From Candidatus Latescibacterota bacterium (GTDB taxonomy: Bacteria; JAAXHH01): 64,000 bases of DNA. The number at the start of each line of letters is the position of its first letter. Position 1 is the first letter of the stretch. The DNA lies in assembly GCA_022821085.1 (NCBI GenBank), contig JAJEEG010000006.1, forward strand, positions 939,330-1,003,329, written 5' to 3'. The position numbers were made by a program, and so were the translations under genes. Below, piece after piece: positions 17,591-26,533 of this stretch. The notes below the pieces were generated by a model that saw only the letters and a program-made list of their open reading frames with translations, was not told the DNA's origin and made no database searches.

Positions 17591-17980
17591 TTAAATCTTC
17601 GATTCCAGGATTGAGCTAAATCCAGTGTCAAAGGTCTTAACGTCGCCGATACCTCGACGTTGGCAACTTGCCCAGTGGCATAAGTCCCGTGACTGAAGCG
17701 TAGGAAAACGTTCGTGCATTTGGTGGGCAAGGTACACGTCGTCGTCCTCCAGCGGCCAGACATCTATGTCCAGGTCCGCTATAAGTCTCACTGCTGTTTC
17801 AAACGTCGGAAGGCGGTTCTCGGCGAGATAGACATGCAGTAGTTCCTGCAACACTTCCGCGGAAGTGCATAATTGATCGCGGTTGTGGATAGACGCTCGA
17901 AAGAACTCCGACGCTTGCGCTTTTAGTGTATGCTCCTTTCCAACCGCGTACATGAATACGTTGGTGTCGACAAAAATCAT
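17591..17980 (-). CDS. PIN domain ribonuclease (VapC-like toxin)
   Basis: The 129-aa protein has the PIN acidic residues: MIFVDTNVFMYA (Asp 5), SAEVLQELLHVYL (Glu about 45), LQSRDLCHWASCQRRG (Asp about 98) and VKTFDTGFS (Asp about 117). Such proteins cut RNA and are held in check by an antitoxin. Its start overlaps the stop of the 331-aa gene upstream by 4 bases (ATGA), so the two are translated together, the arrangement of toxin-antitoxin pairs. Codon and base use is lower in GC than the flanking MATE gene. Confidence 0.85.
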   Translation of the reverse strand: MIFVDTNVFMYAVGKEHTLKAQASEFFRASIHNRDQLCTSAEVLQELLHVYLAENRLPTFETAVRLIADLDIDVWPLEDDDVYLAHQMHERFPTLQSRDLCHWASCQRRGIGDVKTFDTGFSSILESKI

Positions 17981-18972
17981 GTTTTTGGAGTTCCGCGTCC
18001 TTTCGACTGTCTGATTACATCAAGATGTTCTTCCCAGTCGGGTTCCTTATCGGGACCGGGGAGATCACCGCAACTTTCAAGCAGACTGTCCAGTTTGGCA
18101 AGTTTCTCGACCGCTTCCTCTTCGGAGAGTATGAAGTTCTTTCTCTGGGTGTGGAGTTCCTCAAGCCAGGTACCGAATTCACCGTGGCGTTCCCGTTTTT
18201 TATGGTCGAAAAATCCCTCCGCACATCTAATCTTATCAAACAGGGTGTATGCCATCCCTGCAATGCTCGTGAGATAGTAGTATTCTTGACCTTCATAGGT
18301 GGAAATTGGGTACTCGGTTCCCTTAGCTGCATACCGCCTGAAATTTATGCCGATCGCTTTATCAAATCTTCGCTCATCTTCGTTAGAGGCTTCTCCGAAT
18401 ACCCCTTCCAGCCAGTTGTTTTCCGGAATCGATCCCGATATGCTTTTTTCGTTCCCCGATTTGTCACCATAAGGGATAACAACGCAACGTTCGATTTCAA
18501 GATCGTATTCCCTGGCACTTGTAAGCATTGTTTGGAGGTTATGTCCAAAGCTCTTTTTTTCCTTGAGATCAATCGGCAATAACCGCTCGTCCTTAAAAAG
18601 CAAGTATGCCTTGAGGCCGAGTTCAATACCATGTAGGAAATTGTAGGCCGTTGTTTGATGGGATTCAGGAAACTGAAGACCGAACGCTTCCTTCCAGTCA
18701 CGGGCCAATTCGTTGCGTCCTATCCTGACGAAATCCTTGCCAAACTCATAAAACTCCTTATGGCCAATCCATTGTCCGCCGATAGAAACGTGGGTGAACT
18801 GGTCTTTGCCCTGACTGTCAATGTGCACATTGTGTTTCAGGTATTCGCGTGCCTCGTCCCGGACCAACATTTTCCGTTGGCCTGTACTGTCGTATAGATA
18901 GAATCGACCGTCTGGATCGCGTTCGATTTTACTGTCTTCTGGTATTTCGAAACTGTGCAGCTTTAATTTCAC
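17977..18972 (-). CDS. Hypothetical protein with HEPN-like segment, partner of PIN protein
   Basis: I do not recognise a named family for this 331-aa protein. A helical stretch, HQTTAYNFLHGIELGLKAYLL followed by KKSFGHNLQTML (residues about 105-155), resembles HEPN domains (helix with ELxLKA, then GHxLxxL), but no clear R-x4-6-H RNase motif is near it. The last 25 residues (DWEEHLDVIRQSKGRG) look like the tail by which VapB-type antitoxins hold PIN proteins. The 4-base overlap with the PIN gene supports an antitoxin role. It could equally be an effector paired with PIN. The gene is AT-richer than its surroundings, suggesting transfer. Confidence 0.6.
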   Translation of the reverse strand: MKLKLHSFEIPEDSKIERDPDGRFYLYDSTGQRKMLVRDEAREYLKHNVHIDSQGKDQFTHVSIGGQWIGHKEFYEFGKDFVRIGRNELARDWKEAFGLQFPESHQTTAYNFLHGIELGLKAYLLFKDERLLPIDLKEKKSFGHNLQTMLTSAREYDLEIERCVVIPYGDKSGNEKSISGSIPENNWLEGVFGEASNEDERRFDKAIGINFRRYAAKGTEYPISTYEGQEYYYLTSIAGMAYTLFDKIRCAEGFFDHKKRERHGEFGTWLEELHTQRKNFILSEEEAVEKLAKLDSLLESCGDLPGPDKEPDWEEHLDVIRQSKGRGTPKT

Positions 18973-19160
18973 TGAGTACCAGCCCCGACTGAGTACCAGT
19001 CCCGTTGGTTTTCTTCATGGAGATAACAGAACCTGCTGTTTATTAAATGTCAACCCGATCTTAGCATTCGTCAATGCTGAATCTGATCGCATGCGCGGTA
19101 AAACATTACGGCACTGAATCATGCTTCGTCATGAATTCGACTTAAAGTTGGTCCGGACAT

Positions 19161-20912
19161 TCAGTTCCACGGAAACGCGAACGTCGGCCGGTTCGTGAAC
19201 CGTTCCATGGCGATCGTGAGCCGGGCGCCGGAACCGGGCGCTAGCCGAAGTTTGAGGTAGTCGCCGGCCACTTCCACGGTCCGTCCGCCTTCTTCCGCCG
19301 CCTCGCTCTGCACGGAAACCGATTTCAACGCGTGCTCCCGGTAGGCACCGCCCTGCACGATGACTTCGGCGGGGTCCACCGGGTTCAGGTTGACCAGCGT
19401 TACCGCCGATCTCGTGTCGCCGACCGTGTCGACTAATGCTGCAACGTTCTCCGGAAGGCCCGGCCTTCGTGCCGCGGGATCGAAATACCGGAACATGCAG
19501 TGCACCGCCTGGGCACGCTTCGGGGCTGGGCCGCCCATAGTCTGCTGAAAGAGTGCCGCGGGTGTCGCAGGATTGACGCCGTTCGTATTGTCGGACAGAC
19601 GCGTGTCCGGCGTCATGGGATCGTTGCGTATCCACTCCACTTTCTCCCGGATCGACGCCAGATCGGACTGCATTGCCTCTTCGGGATACGCGGGATTGTC
19701 GCCGGACACAAAGCGCACCCACGCATCATCGGCGCAACGCGCCCGCGATTCCTCGGTCATCGACCAGTACCAGGTCTCCAGCGCGCCGACGCTGTAGGGT
19801 CCAGGGGTGAAGTTGTACCATCCGTCGTCCCCGTATTTATTGGGGTACACCATCCGGCCGTCTTCTTCCCGGCCGTTTTCGTTAATCAGGTCGATCATCT
19901 CGCTCCACGGTGCCGCGTAGGACCGGTCCCCGGTCAGCATCAGCGCGTGGCTGAAACCCGACAGGCCCAGGTGGATCGTGTCTCGGTGAACGGTCCGGCC
20001 GTCCTGCGGGGCGACGGTCGTGAATCCCCAACCGTAGCACCCGCCGTACCACTTGCCGTCGCAGGCGCCGCCGATGGTCCCGTCCAGCCCGATATTCGTG
20101 GGGATGATGCCGCCGTTGGCCCGGGTGCGCTCGACCCAGGCGTCCACGTATTCCAGGATCCAGTCCCGGTACTTTGCCTCGCCCGTCAGCGCGTACGCGT
20201 TGAAGGCCAGGCCCGTCGCGAGCATGTTGGAGGGATGGTCGCCGATCACGTCGGTGTAGTCTTTGAAATGGCCCAGCATTTCCTCGAAGTTGCGTTCGCC
20301 GTGGGCCAGGACGAAGCGGCCTTCCTCGATGGGATCGCCCGCCCAGTCTATGGCCTCGGCCTTGCGCAACATGGGCCCGCGGCTGCCGTTGAATAGGCTG
20401 CGGATGATCCGGTGTTCCGGGTCGTAGTTCCGCGCCCCGGGATCCTCGTCCATGTAGAACCCGGACCACAGCCGCACCCGGCGCTCGAATTCCTCGGCGT
20501 CCGGGTCGCAGAGGCCCAGGTCACCGAAGACCGACATGCTCTCGCCGTTATGCAGCCAGTCGAACATGACGGGGAATTCCTTGTAGTACATCCCGTCCCG
20601 GCAGAAGGGCACGTCCACCGTCTTCGCCTCGGTGTACTGTTGGATATGGCCGTCCTGCGCCTGGTTGCTCCGGGCGAGCAACGCCTCCGGACCGCCCATC
20701 ATGTAGAGGACCGGCCAGCCGGTCAGGTTTTCGATGGCGTCGTCGGGTCCGTCGTCGCCGCCCCAGCGCGGCACGCAACGCATGTAGCCCCGTTCATCGA
20801 AATACCGATCGTAAAAGTACGCGCAGGCGCGGGCCTGGGCTTTCATGGACTCCTTCTGAAGGAGCGCCCAGGCCGGGGGCGGCATGGGGGTGGTGATGGA
20901 GAGGGTGGTCAT
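19161..20912 (-). CDS. Six-hairpin (alpha/alpha-barrel) glycosidase-like protein
   Basis: The 583-aa protein has no signal peptide and shows repeating helical pairs with aromatic and Gly-rich turns: DERGYMRCVPRWGGDDGPDDAIENLTGWPVLYMMGG, MYYKEFPVMFDWLHNGESMSVFG, LAFNAYALTGEAKYRDWILEYVDAWVERTRANGG and GGCYGWGFTTVAPQDG. This looks like an alpha/alpha-barrel fold of the kind in glycoside hydrolases and polysaccharide lyases, followed by a short beta-rich tail from about residue 500. I cannot assign a family or catalytic residues. The 188 bases before its stop (18973-19160) hold nothing I recognise. Confidence 0.6.
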   Translation of the reverse strand: MTTLSITTPMPPPAWALLQKESMKAQARACAYFYDRYFDERGYMRCVPRWGGDDGPDDAIENLTGWPVLYMMGGPEALLARSNQAQDGHIQQYTEAKTVDVPFCRDGMYYKEFPVMFDWLHNGESMSVFGDLGLCDPDAEEFERRVRLWSGFYMDEDPGARNYDPEHRIIRSLFNGSRGPMLRKAEAIDWAGDPIEEGRFVLAHGERNFEEMLGHFKDYTDVIGDHPSNMLATGLAFNAYALTGEAKYRDWILEYVDAWVERTRANGGIIPTNIGLDGTIGGACDGKWYGGCYGWGFTTVAPQDGRTVHRDTIHLGLSGFSHALMLTGDRSYAAPWSEMIDLINENGREEDGRMVYPNKYGDDGWYNFTPGPYSVGALETWYWSMTEESRARCADDAWVRFVSGDNPAYPEEAMQSDLASIREKVEWIRNDPMTPDTRLSDNTNGVNPATPAALFQQTMGGPAPKRAQAVHCMFRYFDPAARRPGLPENVAALVDTVGDTRSAVTLVNLNPVDPAEVIVQGGAYREHALKSVSVQSEAAEEGGRTVEVAGDYLKLRLAPGSGARLTIAMERFTNRPTFAFPWN

Positions 20913-21077
20913 AGGAGAACTTTTGTGATACCAATAGGGAGAAAACGGTAAGTCAGGAGTAATGCGTTACATCCGAAAGATCAAGGACTATCAGAGCCGC
21001 GGGAACACGCAGACGCACTCCGCCATACGTTGACGAACACCTGCAGCGCAGCCCGAGTCGACGTCCACAACCGGCGG

Positions 21078-21467
21078 TCAGCCAAGTACCCGGATAGGGC
21101 CCGGATAACTTCCCAACGTCGCGTTGGTCGTCAACAACGTCATCCGCTCGGTCTGTGCCTGCGCCACCAGGATTCGGTCGAACGGGTCTCTATGTATCAA
21201 CGGAAGATGAGTAACCGCTACGGCATGCGCACTCGTGATGGACAGTTCCCTGTAGCCGTTTTCCAACAACGCTCTTCGCAACAGATGCGGATCGACAACG
21301 AAATCATCCCGCTGCAGACCGTGCTTTATGGAAATCTCCCAAAGGGAAGCTGAGCTGAACACCGGGTCGTTGCCTGGATGAATGATCATATCCCTTGCCT
21401 CGGCAGGCAATCGCTGCGGCATGTGCGCAGCCCATAGCAAAACCTGTGTGTCCAACAGAATGATCAC
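21078..21467 (-). CDS. PIN domain toxin, VapC-like (COG3744 type)
   Basis: The 129-aa protein starts MIILLDTQVLLWAA (Asp 6) and has VFSSASLWEISIKHGL (Glu), LPLIHRDPFDRILVAQAQTE (Asp-x-x-Asp) and LLTTNATLG, which define the PIN group paired with Phd-type antitoxins. It is an Mg-dependent RNase by family. Its start overlaps the stop of the antitoxin gene by 4 bases. The region 20913-21077 before its stop holds no gene. Confidence 0.9.
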   Translation of the reverse strand: MIILLDTQVLLWAAHMPQRLPAEARDMIIHPGNDPVFSSASLWEISIKHGLQRDDFVVDPHLLRRALLENGYRELSITSAHAVAVTHLPLIHRDPFDRILVAQAQTERMTLLTTNATLGSYPGPIRVLG

Positions 21468-21709
21468 TGCTCGCCCTCGAAAAGCTTTGCGATTTCTTCG
21501 GCTCCCATCCGATCGAAGTCTTCCGGCACGGAACCCGGACCCTCCAGAAACCCCAGCCGACGTTCGGCGCCATGGTTCTCCGCGTCCACAGAGACGACCT
21601 TGACTGCGGGCTTGCCCGCCCGCGCGATGATAAACGGTTCACCGTTCACGGCATCCCGGACCAGCCTGGACAGGTGTGTCTTTGCCTCGTGCATGTTAAC
21701 GGTTCGCAT
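21464..21709 (-). CDS. Phd/YefM family antitoxin
   Basis: The 81-aa protein begins MRTVNMHEAKTHLSRLVRDAVNGEPFIIARAGKPAVKVV, the Phd/YefM DNA-binding fold; the C-terminal half (EDFDRMGAEEIAKLFEGE) would bind the PIN toxin. I chose the ATG at 21709; earlier in-phase codons fall inside the promoter. A promoter and a perfect 9-base-arm palindrome lie just upstream, so self-repression is likely. Confidence 0.9.
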   Translation of the reverse strand: MRTVNMHEAKTHLSRLVRDAVNGEPFIIARAGKPAVKVVSVDAENHGAERRLGFLEGPGSVPEDFDRMGAEEIAKLFEGEQ

Positions 21710-21769
21710 GGGTCGTTCCCCGAGTTTCAGATCGCATGATCGTATGAGTGGGTTACCGTCTACAGGCAG

Positions 21770-21792
21770 AACTAAGTCCACTTGACTTAGTT
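21770..21792. promoter_or_regulatory. Palindromic operator of the Phd/PIN module
   Basis: Arms AACTAAGTC (21770-21778) and GACTTAGTT (21784-21792) are perfect inverted copies with a 5-base spacer. The site lies 7 bases downstream of the -10 box at 21804-21799, so it covers the expected transcript start. This is where Phd-type antitoxins bind. Confidence 0.65.
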
Positions 21793-21798
21793 TACTAG

Positions 21799-21828
21799 AT
21801 TATATATGAAAAATCAAGTGCTTGTCAG
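21799..21828 (-). promoter_or_regulatory. Promoter of the Phd/PIN module
   Basis: On the minus strand CTGACA (21828-21823), an 18-base spacer and a perfect TATAAT (21804-21799) read toward the antitoxin start at 21709. Confidence 0.55.
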
Positions 21829-21946
21829 GGAATCCCGAGCGAGTTTCGCCCCTGGGTTCTCGTTACAAGCTGCGAGATATACGAATCACTTCCGGGTAAC
21901 GAGTTTCAATCGCGCCGAACGCCATCCAGCGGGGGCCGCGTCCTGC

Positions 21947-23833
21947 TCATTTCTGCCGCTTATTCCGCCCCGAACTCGAGGAACGGCCGATTGAACCGGA
22001 CTTGCGACCGGACGCTGACGGTGATCCGCTCTTTCGGACGTTGGGCGTGCTGCGAGGTTGCTGCCTGACGCTCGGGGTATTTCGCGGTTGCTGGCGAACA
22101 CTCGGTGCGTTCCGAGGTTGTTTCCGGATATCCTGGCCGGTTTGCCTTACGCGGGTTGGCGTGCTGCGCGGTTTTTGCCTGGCTATCTGGCTCAAAGGCG
22201 GTTTGACCCTGACGAAATCCTCCCTGCTGCGCCCCGAACCGGCACGTACGTTCGTAGCCTGCAGTTCGCGGTTCGGATTTCTGTTGGAAGTCGATACCTG
22301 CTTGCCGCGGTCCGGATTGCGATTCGGCGAATTCGACCCGGCTAAACGAGGTTTCTTGATGCGATCCGGTTGCCGCCTCAATTCCCGCCGGAGTTGATCG
22401 AATCGGTTGGCAGCACCCTTGCCCTTTCTGGACGAAACAGCCGTACGGTTTCGATCCGGCCTGACCGCCCGGTCCGGATACCGACGTATTACCCGAACTG
22501 GCTTTAATCCGCGCCGGACGTTCCGGTGCCTTCGGTCCACGACGATCACGTCGCGTCCCCATCGTCTTCTCGGATGAGGCCACGGGTTGTATCGCACGAA
22601 CAGCCAGGGATGGAACGAACGCCAATAGACACCCGTTCTACAACTCCATGGAACGTACACGCTGCCCGGTCTCAGCACAGGTTCGCACCACCAGGGCCAA
22701 TGTCCCGGCAACAGGCCTGGATGTACGACTACGGTAGTTCCGCGGTCGATCACCGTTATCTCATCATCTACCGTTTCTTCTTCTCCGCTTTCTTCTGCTT
22801 CGGCCGCTTCATTCGGATCGCTTGCATCGTGCTGCCCGGCATTCGCAGTGGAAGCGAACGCATCCTCGTCTGTCCCGTCAGGATTCGTCGCAGCCGCGGA
22901 ATCTCCCGATTCAGCAGCCAGTTTGAACCACCTGGCCGCTTCCTCGAAGTTCTGTGCCACGCCCAGTCCCTCGGCGTACATGTTGCCCATGGCGTACTGG
23001 GCGTCGGCCAGTCCCTGCTCTGCCGCCAGCCGGTACCACATCGCGGCTTCGATGTAGTTCTGCGCTACGCTCAATCCCGCCACGCCGGTGAAGCCCGGGC
23101 CGGCGGACGAATCCCCCGGTTCCCGTTCCGCAGCCATCGCGTACAGGGATCCCAGGTTGAACTGTGCTTCTGCAAGGCCCTGATCCGCGGCAAACCGGTA
23201 CCACCGGGCTGCTTCGTCGTAGCTATGGAGCACGCCCTCGCCTTCGGCAAACAGGGACCCCAGGAGGTTCTGCGCGTCGGCGAGCCCCTGTTCGGCGGCC
23301 GCGAGATACCATCGGGCGGCATCCGCGAAGCTCTGCGGCACGCCATGGCCCGCGGCATACATGGTACCCAGGACAAACTGGGCGCCCGCCAGGCCCTGAT
23401 CGGCCGCTTTACGGTACCACTTTGCCGCTTCAACCTCGTTCGGGGTAACGCCAAAACCGAAGTAGTGCATGAATCCGTAGTTCATCTGCGCCACGGCATG
23501 GCCCCCTTCGGCCGCGGCGCGACAGGCCGGTACCAGGGCGTTTGCATGATCAGGCGTCAAATGACGCAACGACTCGGATCGCGAGAAATCCTCCGTGCAC
23601 GAAGCGAGCACAGGGTCCAGGCCGGACTGAGCGGCCTGGGTCGACTGATCGAACGGTGTGAGTTGTGCGGGCTGAGCGGCCTGAACAGTCTGTCCGGGCT
23701 CTGGCAGATGAACGGGCTGTGCGTCCTGAGCTGAAACGTCATTGGCCTGTATGACCGAGATGCATATCAAAAGTGGCAGTATCGTCATCAAACGCGGCGA
23801 TACCGTCCTCATCGGTGGCAATTGGGTCCTCAT
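21947..23833 (-). CDS. Sel1-repeat protein with Arg-rich repetitive tail, exported
   Basis: The 628-aa protein has an N-terminal signal-like segment (LMTILPLLICISVIQANDVSAQ, cleavage likely near residue 37), then five Sel1 (TPR-like) units between about residues 105 and 320, each of the form GLADAQ..LG.MYA.G.GV.Q....AA.WY..AA. An acidic linker follows, then a Trp/Arg-rich part and a basic tail with 10-residue repeats (QPRNAPSVRQ type, about residues 565-605). Sel1 proteins serve as scaffolds for protein complexes; the basic tail suggests binding to polyanions. The start has AGGAGG at 23846-23841. The upstream 23834-24105 holds no gene. Confidence 0.85.
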   Translation of the reverse strand: MRTQLPPMRTVSPRLMTILPLLICISVIQANDVSAQDAQPVHLPEPGQTVQAAQPAQLTPFDQSTQAAQSGLDPVLASCTEDFSRSESLRHLTPDHANALVPACRAAAEGGHAVAQMNYGFMHYFGFGVTPNEVEAAKWYRKAADQGLAGAQFVLGTMYAAGHGVPQSFADAARWYLAAAEQGLADAQNLLGSLFAEGEGVLHSYDEAARWYRFAADQGLAEAQFNLGSLYAMAAEREPGDSSAGPGFTGVAGLSVAQNYIEAAMWYRLAAEQGLADAQYAMGNMYAEGLGVAQNFEEAARWFKLAAESGDSAAATNPDGTDEDAFASTANAGQHDASDPNEAAEAEESGEEETVDDEITVIDRGTTVVVHPGLLPGHWPWWCEPVLRPGSVYVPWSCRTGVYWRSFHPWLFVRYNPWPHPRRRWGRDVIVVDRRHRNVRRGLKPVRVIRRYPDRAVRPDRNRTAVSSRKGKGAANRFDQLRRELRRQPDRIKKPRLAGSNSPNRNPDRGKQVSTSNRNPNRELQATNVRAGSGRSREDFVRVKPPLSQIARQKPRSTPTRVRQTGQDIRKQPRNAPSVRQQPRNTPSVRQQPRSTPNVRKSGSPSASGRKSGSIGRSSSSGRNKRQK

Positions 23834-24105
23834 CGTCGCACCTCCTGACGGCAGGCGGAAAGACGGGCCTTGTGGGTCGAATGCAGCATATACACGGGGA
23901 TTCGGATGGGCAGGCCCATTTCGCAGTTAACGAAGTATAAGGCGGATCCTATTTCGAAATGAACACCTGATTATACGCTGTGGGTCCAGTTCGGGTTCCC
24001 TGTCGATCCGACATGGATTCTGGGTTGCTTTTCCAGATCAGTTGGTCCGACTCGAGCATGTATTACAAGCTGAATTCACTGTACGAATTACGCTCGCTTT
24101 GATAG

Positions 24106-24399
24106 TCACGCGACTTCAAGTGGCCTTATGGCACGCAAAGCCGAAGCGGCTGTACGTTTCGCCAGTGCCAGTTCGTATTGAATCTGAAGGTTCATCCAAC
24201 TCTGCGCGTCCGTATTGAAATACCTGGCCAGTCGCAATGCGGTTTCAGCTGTAATCCCTCTGCGGCCACGTACTATTTCGTTTATCCTCGCTGGCGTTAC
24301 GCCGACGGCTTTTGCCAACGCGCTCGAAGACAGTCCATATGGTTCCATAAAGTCACATTTAAGTATTTCGCCGGGATGTACGGGATTCAACCGCGTCAT
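24106..24399 (-). CDS. higA: HigA family antitoxin (XRE-type)
   Basis: The 97-aa protein matches the HigA antitoxin: NPVHPGEILKCDFMEPYGLSSSALAKAVGVTPARINEIVRGRRGITAETALRLARYF, with a full helix-turn-helix, then AQSWMNLQIQYELALA. It normally follows the higB toxin gene and represses the operon. Here the toxin gene upstream appears broken by a frameshift, leaving the antitoxin intact. Confidence 0.9.
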   Translation of the reverse strand: MTRLNPVHPGEILKCDFMEPYGLSSSALAKAVGVTPARINEIVRGRRGITAETALRLARYFNTDAQSWMNLQIQYELALAKRTAASALRAIRPLEVA

Positions 24400-24414
24400 A
24401 GCCGGATTATCCTT

Positions 24415-24623
24415 TCAGTGGTAGTCAACAATCTCCACTTCATATGCGTTTCCATTATCAACCTGAAACAATCGATAAACGACAAATAGTTTGTTTCCAA
24501 TTTCTGCACAGAGATAGATGGAACGCCATTTCCGTTTTCCTGACACGAAATTAAGCCTTTAGTATCCGATGGCCGATGCCGTTCAAGTTGACGCAGCCAA
24601 TAGACCTTGACATCACAGCACAT
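24415..24623 (-). pseudogene. higB: HigB/RelE-type toxin remnant with frameshift
   Basis: In the frame ending with TGA at 24417-24415 the codons give SGKRKWRSIYLCAEI and then LFQVDNGNAYEVEIVDYH, the C-terminus of HigB toxins (usual form KGDRKGQWSI...DAYDVEIVDYH). That frame is closed by a TAA just before 24558. The ATG-initiated frame from 24623 (MCCDVKVYWLRQLERHRPSD) continues through instead in another phase without family likeness beyond about residue 26. The N-terminal half of HigB is thus missing or out of frame. A sequencing or assembly error would give the same picture. Confidence 0.65.
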
Positions 24624-24706
24624 GGTTTGTGATAATTTCTGGGTTCAAAATTGCCACACGTCAGCTATACTATGCACACCAAACACTCACCTCGAAAGGA
24701 TCCGGC

Positions 24707-25486
24707 ATGCGCAAGAGCAAGGTCCTCTCCAAGCTCCGTTCTTCCGGCTTCGTCCGGATGGCCGGACTCGGCCATTACCTGCCATTCTACATCCGCTACG
24801 CCGCCCATTTCAAGTTCGACGGCCTGTGGTTCGACCTGGAACACCGGGCCATGGATTCCCGGGAGGTGCAGTCGATCCTGGCCATGTGCCGGCAACACGA
24901 CATCGACTGCATGGTGCGCCCGCCGACCCTGGAAAGGACCCGGCTGTACCGGTACCTGGAAGACGGCGCCACCGGATTCATGATTCCCTTCATGTCGACA
25001 GCGGAGACCGCGCGCCACGTCGTCGACTGCACGAAGTTCCCGCCCCTGGGCAACCGGGGCATCGACGGCGCGGGTATCGACGGCGATTTCGGTATCGAAG
25101 TGTGGAATGAGGGTTCGACCTATTTCGAGGACGCCAACCGGGAGACCTTCATCGTGGGCCAGATCGAAACCGTGGAAGGCCTGCGGAACGTGGACGCCAT
25201 CGCTGCTGTCGAAGGCATCGACGTGGTCTTCATCGGACCGGCCGACCTTACGCGGCGCCTGAAGACCGACCCCAACGTCAACTGGACGCTGGACGACGCG
25301 ATTTCGCGGGTCTCGGACGCGGCCGAACGGCACGGCAAGGCCTGGGGCATCACCGCGGGCACGCCCGAACAGGTGGCGAATTACCGAAGCCTGGGTGCGA
25401 GCCTCGTACCCTGGGGCGGGGATTTCAACCTGATGAAGGTGCTTGAGCAGTGCAGCAAGGACCTGGACGCGATCCCGGGCGCGTGA
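24707..25486 (+). CDS. HpcH/HpaI family aldolase
   Basis: The 259-aa protein begins MRKSKVLSKLRSSGFVRMAGLGHYLPFYIRYAAH and shows FDGLWFDLEHRAMD, CMVRPPTLERTRLYRYLEDGATGFMIPFMSTAETARHVV, the Glu-bearing VGQIETVEGL and the metal Asp in DVVFIGPADLTRRL. These are 2-keto-3-deoxy-acid or 2,4-dihydroxyhept-2-enedioate aldolase features. It is a paralogue of the gene at 6157-6939. AAAGGA at 24695-24700 supports the ATG at 24707. Confidence 0.88.
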   Translation: MRKSKVLSKLRSSGFVRMAGLGHYLPFYIRYAAHFKFDGLWFDLEHRAMDSREVQSILAMCRQHDIDCMVRPPTLERTRLYRYLEDGATGFMIPFMSTAETARHVVDCTKFPPLGNRGIDGAGIDGDFGIEVWNEGSTYFEDANRETFIVGQIETVEGLRNVDAIAAVEGIDVVFIGPADLTRRLKTDPNVNWTLDDAISRVSDAAERHGKAWGITAGTPEQVANYRSLGASLVPWGGDFNLMKVLEQCSKDLDAIPGA

Positions 25487-25562
25487 TTGCGCCGCGAAGC
25501 CTGATCAGAAGGATGAAATCGCCGACCGTTCATCCGACCATACTTCCTATAGTGATCTGATA

Positions 25563-26522
25563 TTGAATTATCAATGGAGACAGGTGACCGCCCGGCCGCC
25601 CTTCGCGCCCCGCGACGGGGCCGGTGCGCTGGTATTCGATGGCGCGATGTGGCTCATCGGCGGCTGGAATCCCCGCGACAAGGTCCATTCCCCCCGGATC
25701 TGCAGCAACGACGTCTGGCGGTCCACCGATGGGCGCGACTGGTCGCTGGCCAAACCCAACACCTACCTGAACGACGCATTCGAACCGATGAAGGACTGGG
25801 CGGGGAGGCATACAGGCGGATACGCCGTGCACGACGGCGCCATGTGGCTGGTCGGCGGCGATGCGAACCAGGGGTATCACCAGGGCGACGTCTGGGTGTC
25901 CGCCGACGGTCGGGACTGGCACTGTGTGCTGGACGAGGCGCCCTGGGCACCCCGCGTATTGCACGGTACGGCCACCTATGATGGGAAGCTTTGGGTCTGG
26001 GGCGGACAGACCATGCCCGGGTTCGCTGGCGGGACGGACCGCTTCTACGATGATGTGTGGGTTTCCTCAGACGGACTGGCGTGGACGCCGCTCGAGCCGA
26101 AGGAACCCCGGTGGACGTCACGGGGGATGGTGGGCGGCAGTGTCGTGCATGAGGGACGCCTCTGGATCCTCGGCGGCGGAACGTACGAGACGCCGGATAC
26201 GCCCGAACGCACGTTCCACAACGACGTATGGAGTACCGCCGATGGGGTCCACTGGAAATGCCACACCCGTAACGCACCCTGGTCGCCACGACAGTACCAC
26301 GGTACGGCGGTATTCGACGGAAGGATGTGGGTGCTGGGTGGATGGAATCGCCGGGACCTGAATGACGTGTGGTATTCGTCGGACGGCATGGCCTGGTTCG
26401 AAGTGCCCGACACACCCTGGCCGGCCCGCCACGCGGCGAGTGTCTACGTATACGACGATGCGATCTGGATTGTTGCGGGCAGTCTCATGGTTTCGGACGT
26501 GTGGAAGCTGGAACGGGTCTGA
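25563..26522 (+). CDS. Kelch-repeat (galactose-oxidase-like beta-propeller) protein
   Basis: About 319 aa with roughly six Kelch-like blades, each with a G-G pair and a closing [N/D]DVW.S.DG..W: GAMWLIGGWNPRDK, SNDVWRSTDGRDW, GAMWLVGGDAN, DVWVSADGRDW, LWVWGGQTMPG, DDVWVSSDGLAW, LWILGGGTYE, NDVWSTADGVHW, MWVLGGWNRRDLNDVWYSSDG. No ATG exists before the first blade; TTG at 25563 (or CTG at 25557) is the likely start, so the N-terminus is uncertain. No signal peptide was found. The following PhyH gene begins 12 bases after its stop. Confidence 0.75.
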   Translation: MNYQWRQVTARPPFAPRDGAGALVFDGAMWLIGGWNPRDKVHSPRICSNDVWRSTDGRDWSLAKPNTYLNDAFEPMKDWAGRHTGGYAVHDGAMWLVGGDANQGYHQGDVWVSADGRDWHCVLDEAPWAPRVLHGTATYDGKLWVWGGQTMPGFAGGTDRFYDDVWVSSDGLAWTPLEPKEPRWTSRGMVGGSVVHEGRLWILGGGTYETPDTPERTFHNDVWSTADGVHWKCHTRNAPWSPRQYHGTAVFDGRMWVLGGWNRRDLNDVWYSSDGMAWFEVPDTPWPARHAASVYVYDDAIWIVAGSLMVSDVWKLERV

Positions 26523-26533
26523 AGGGGAGCGGA

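Noticed and set aside
24396-24623. A 75-codon gene (MCCDVKVYW...) before higA
   Set aside because: The C-terminal half in this phase has no family likeness, while another phase gives a clear HigB end, so it is treated as a frameshifted remnant.
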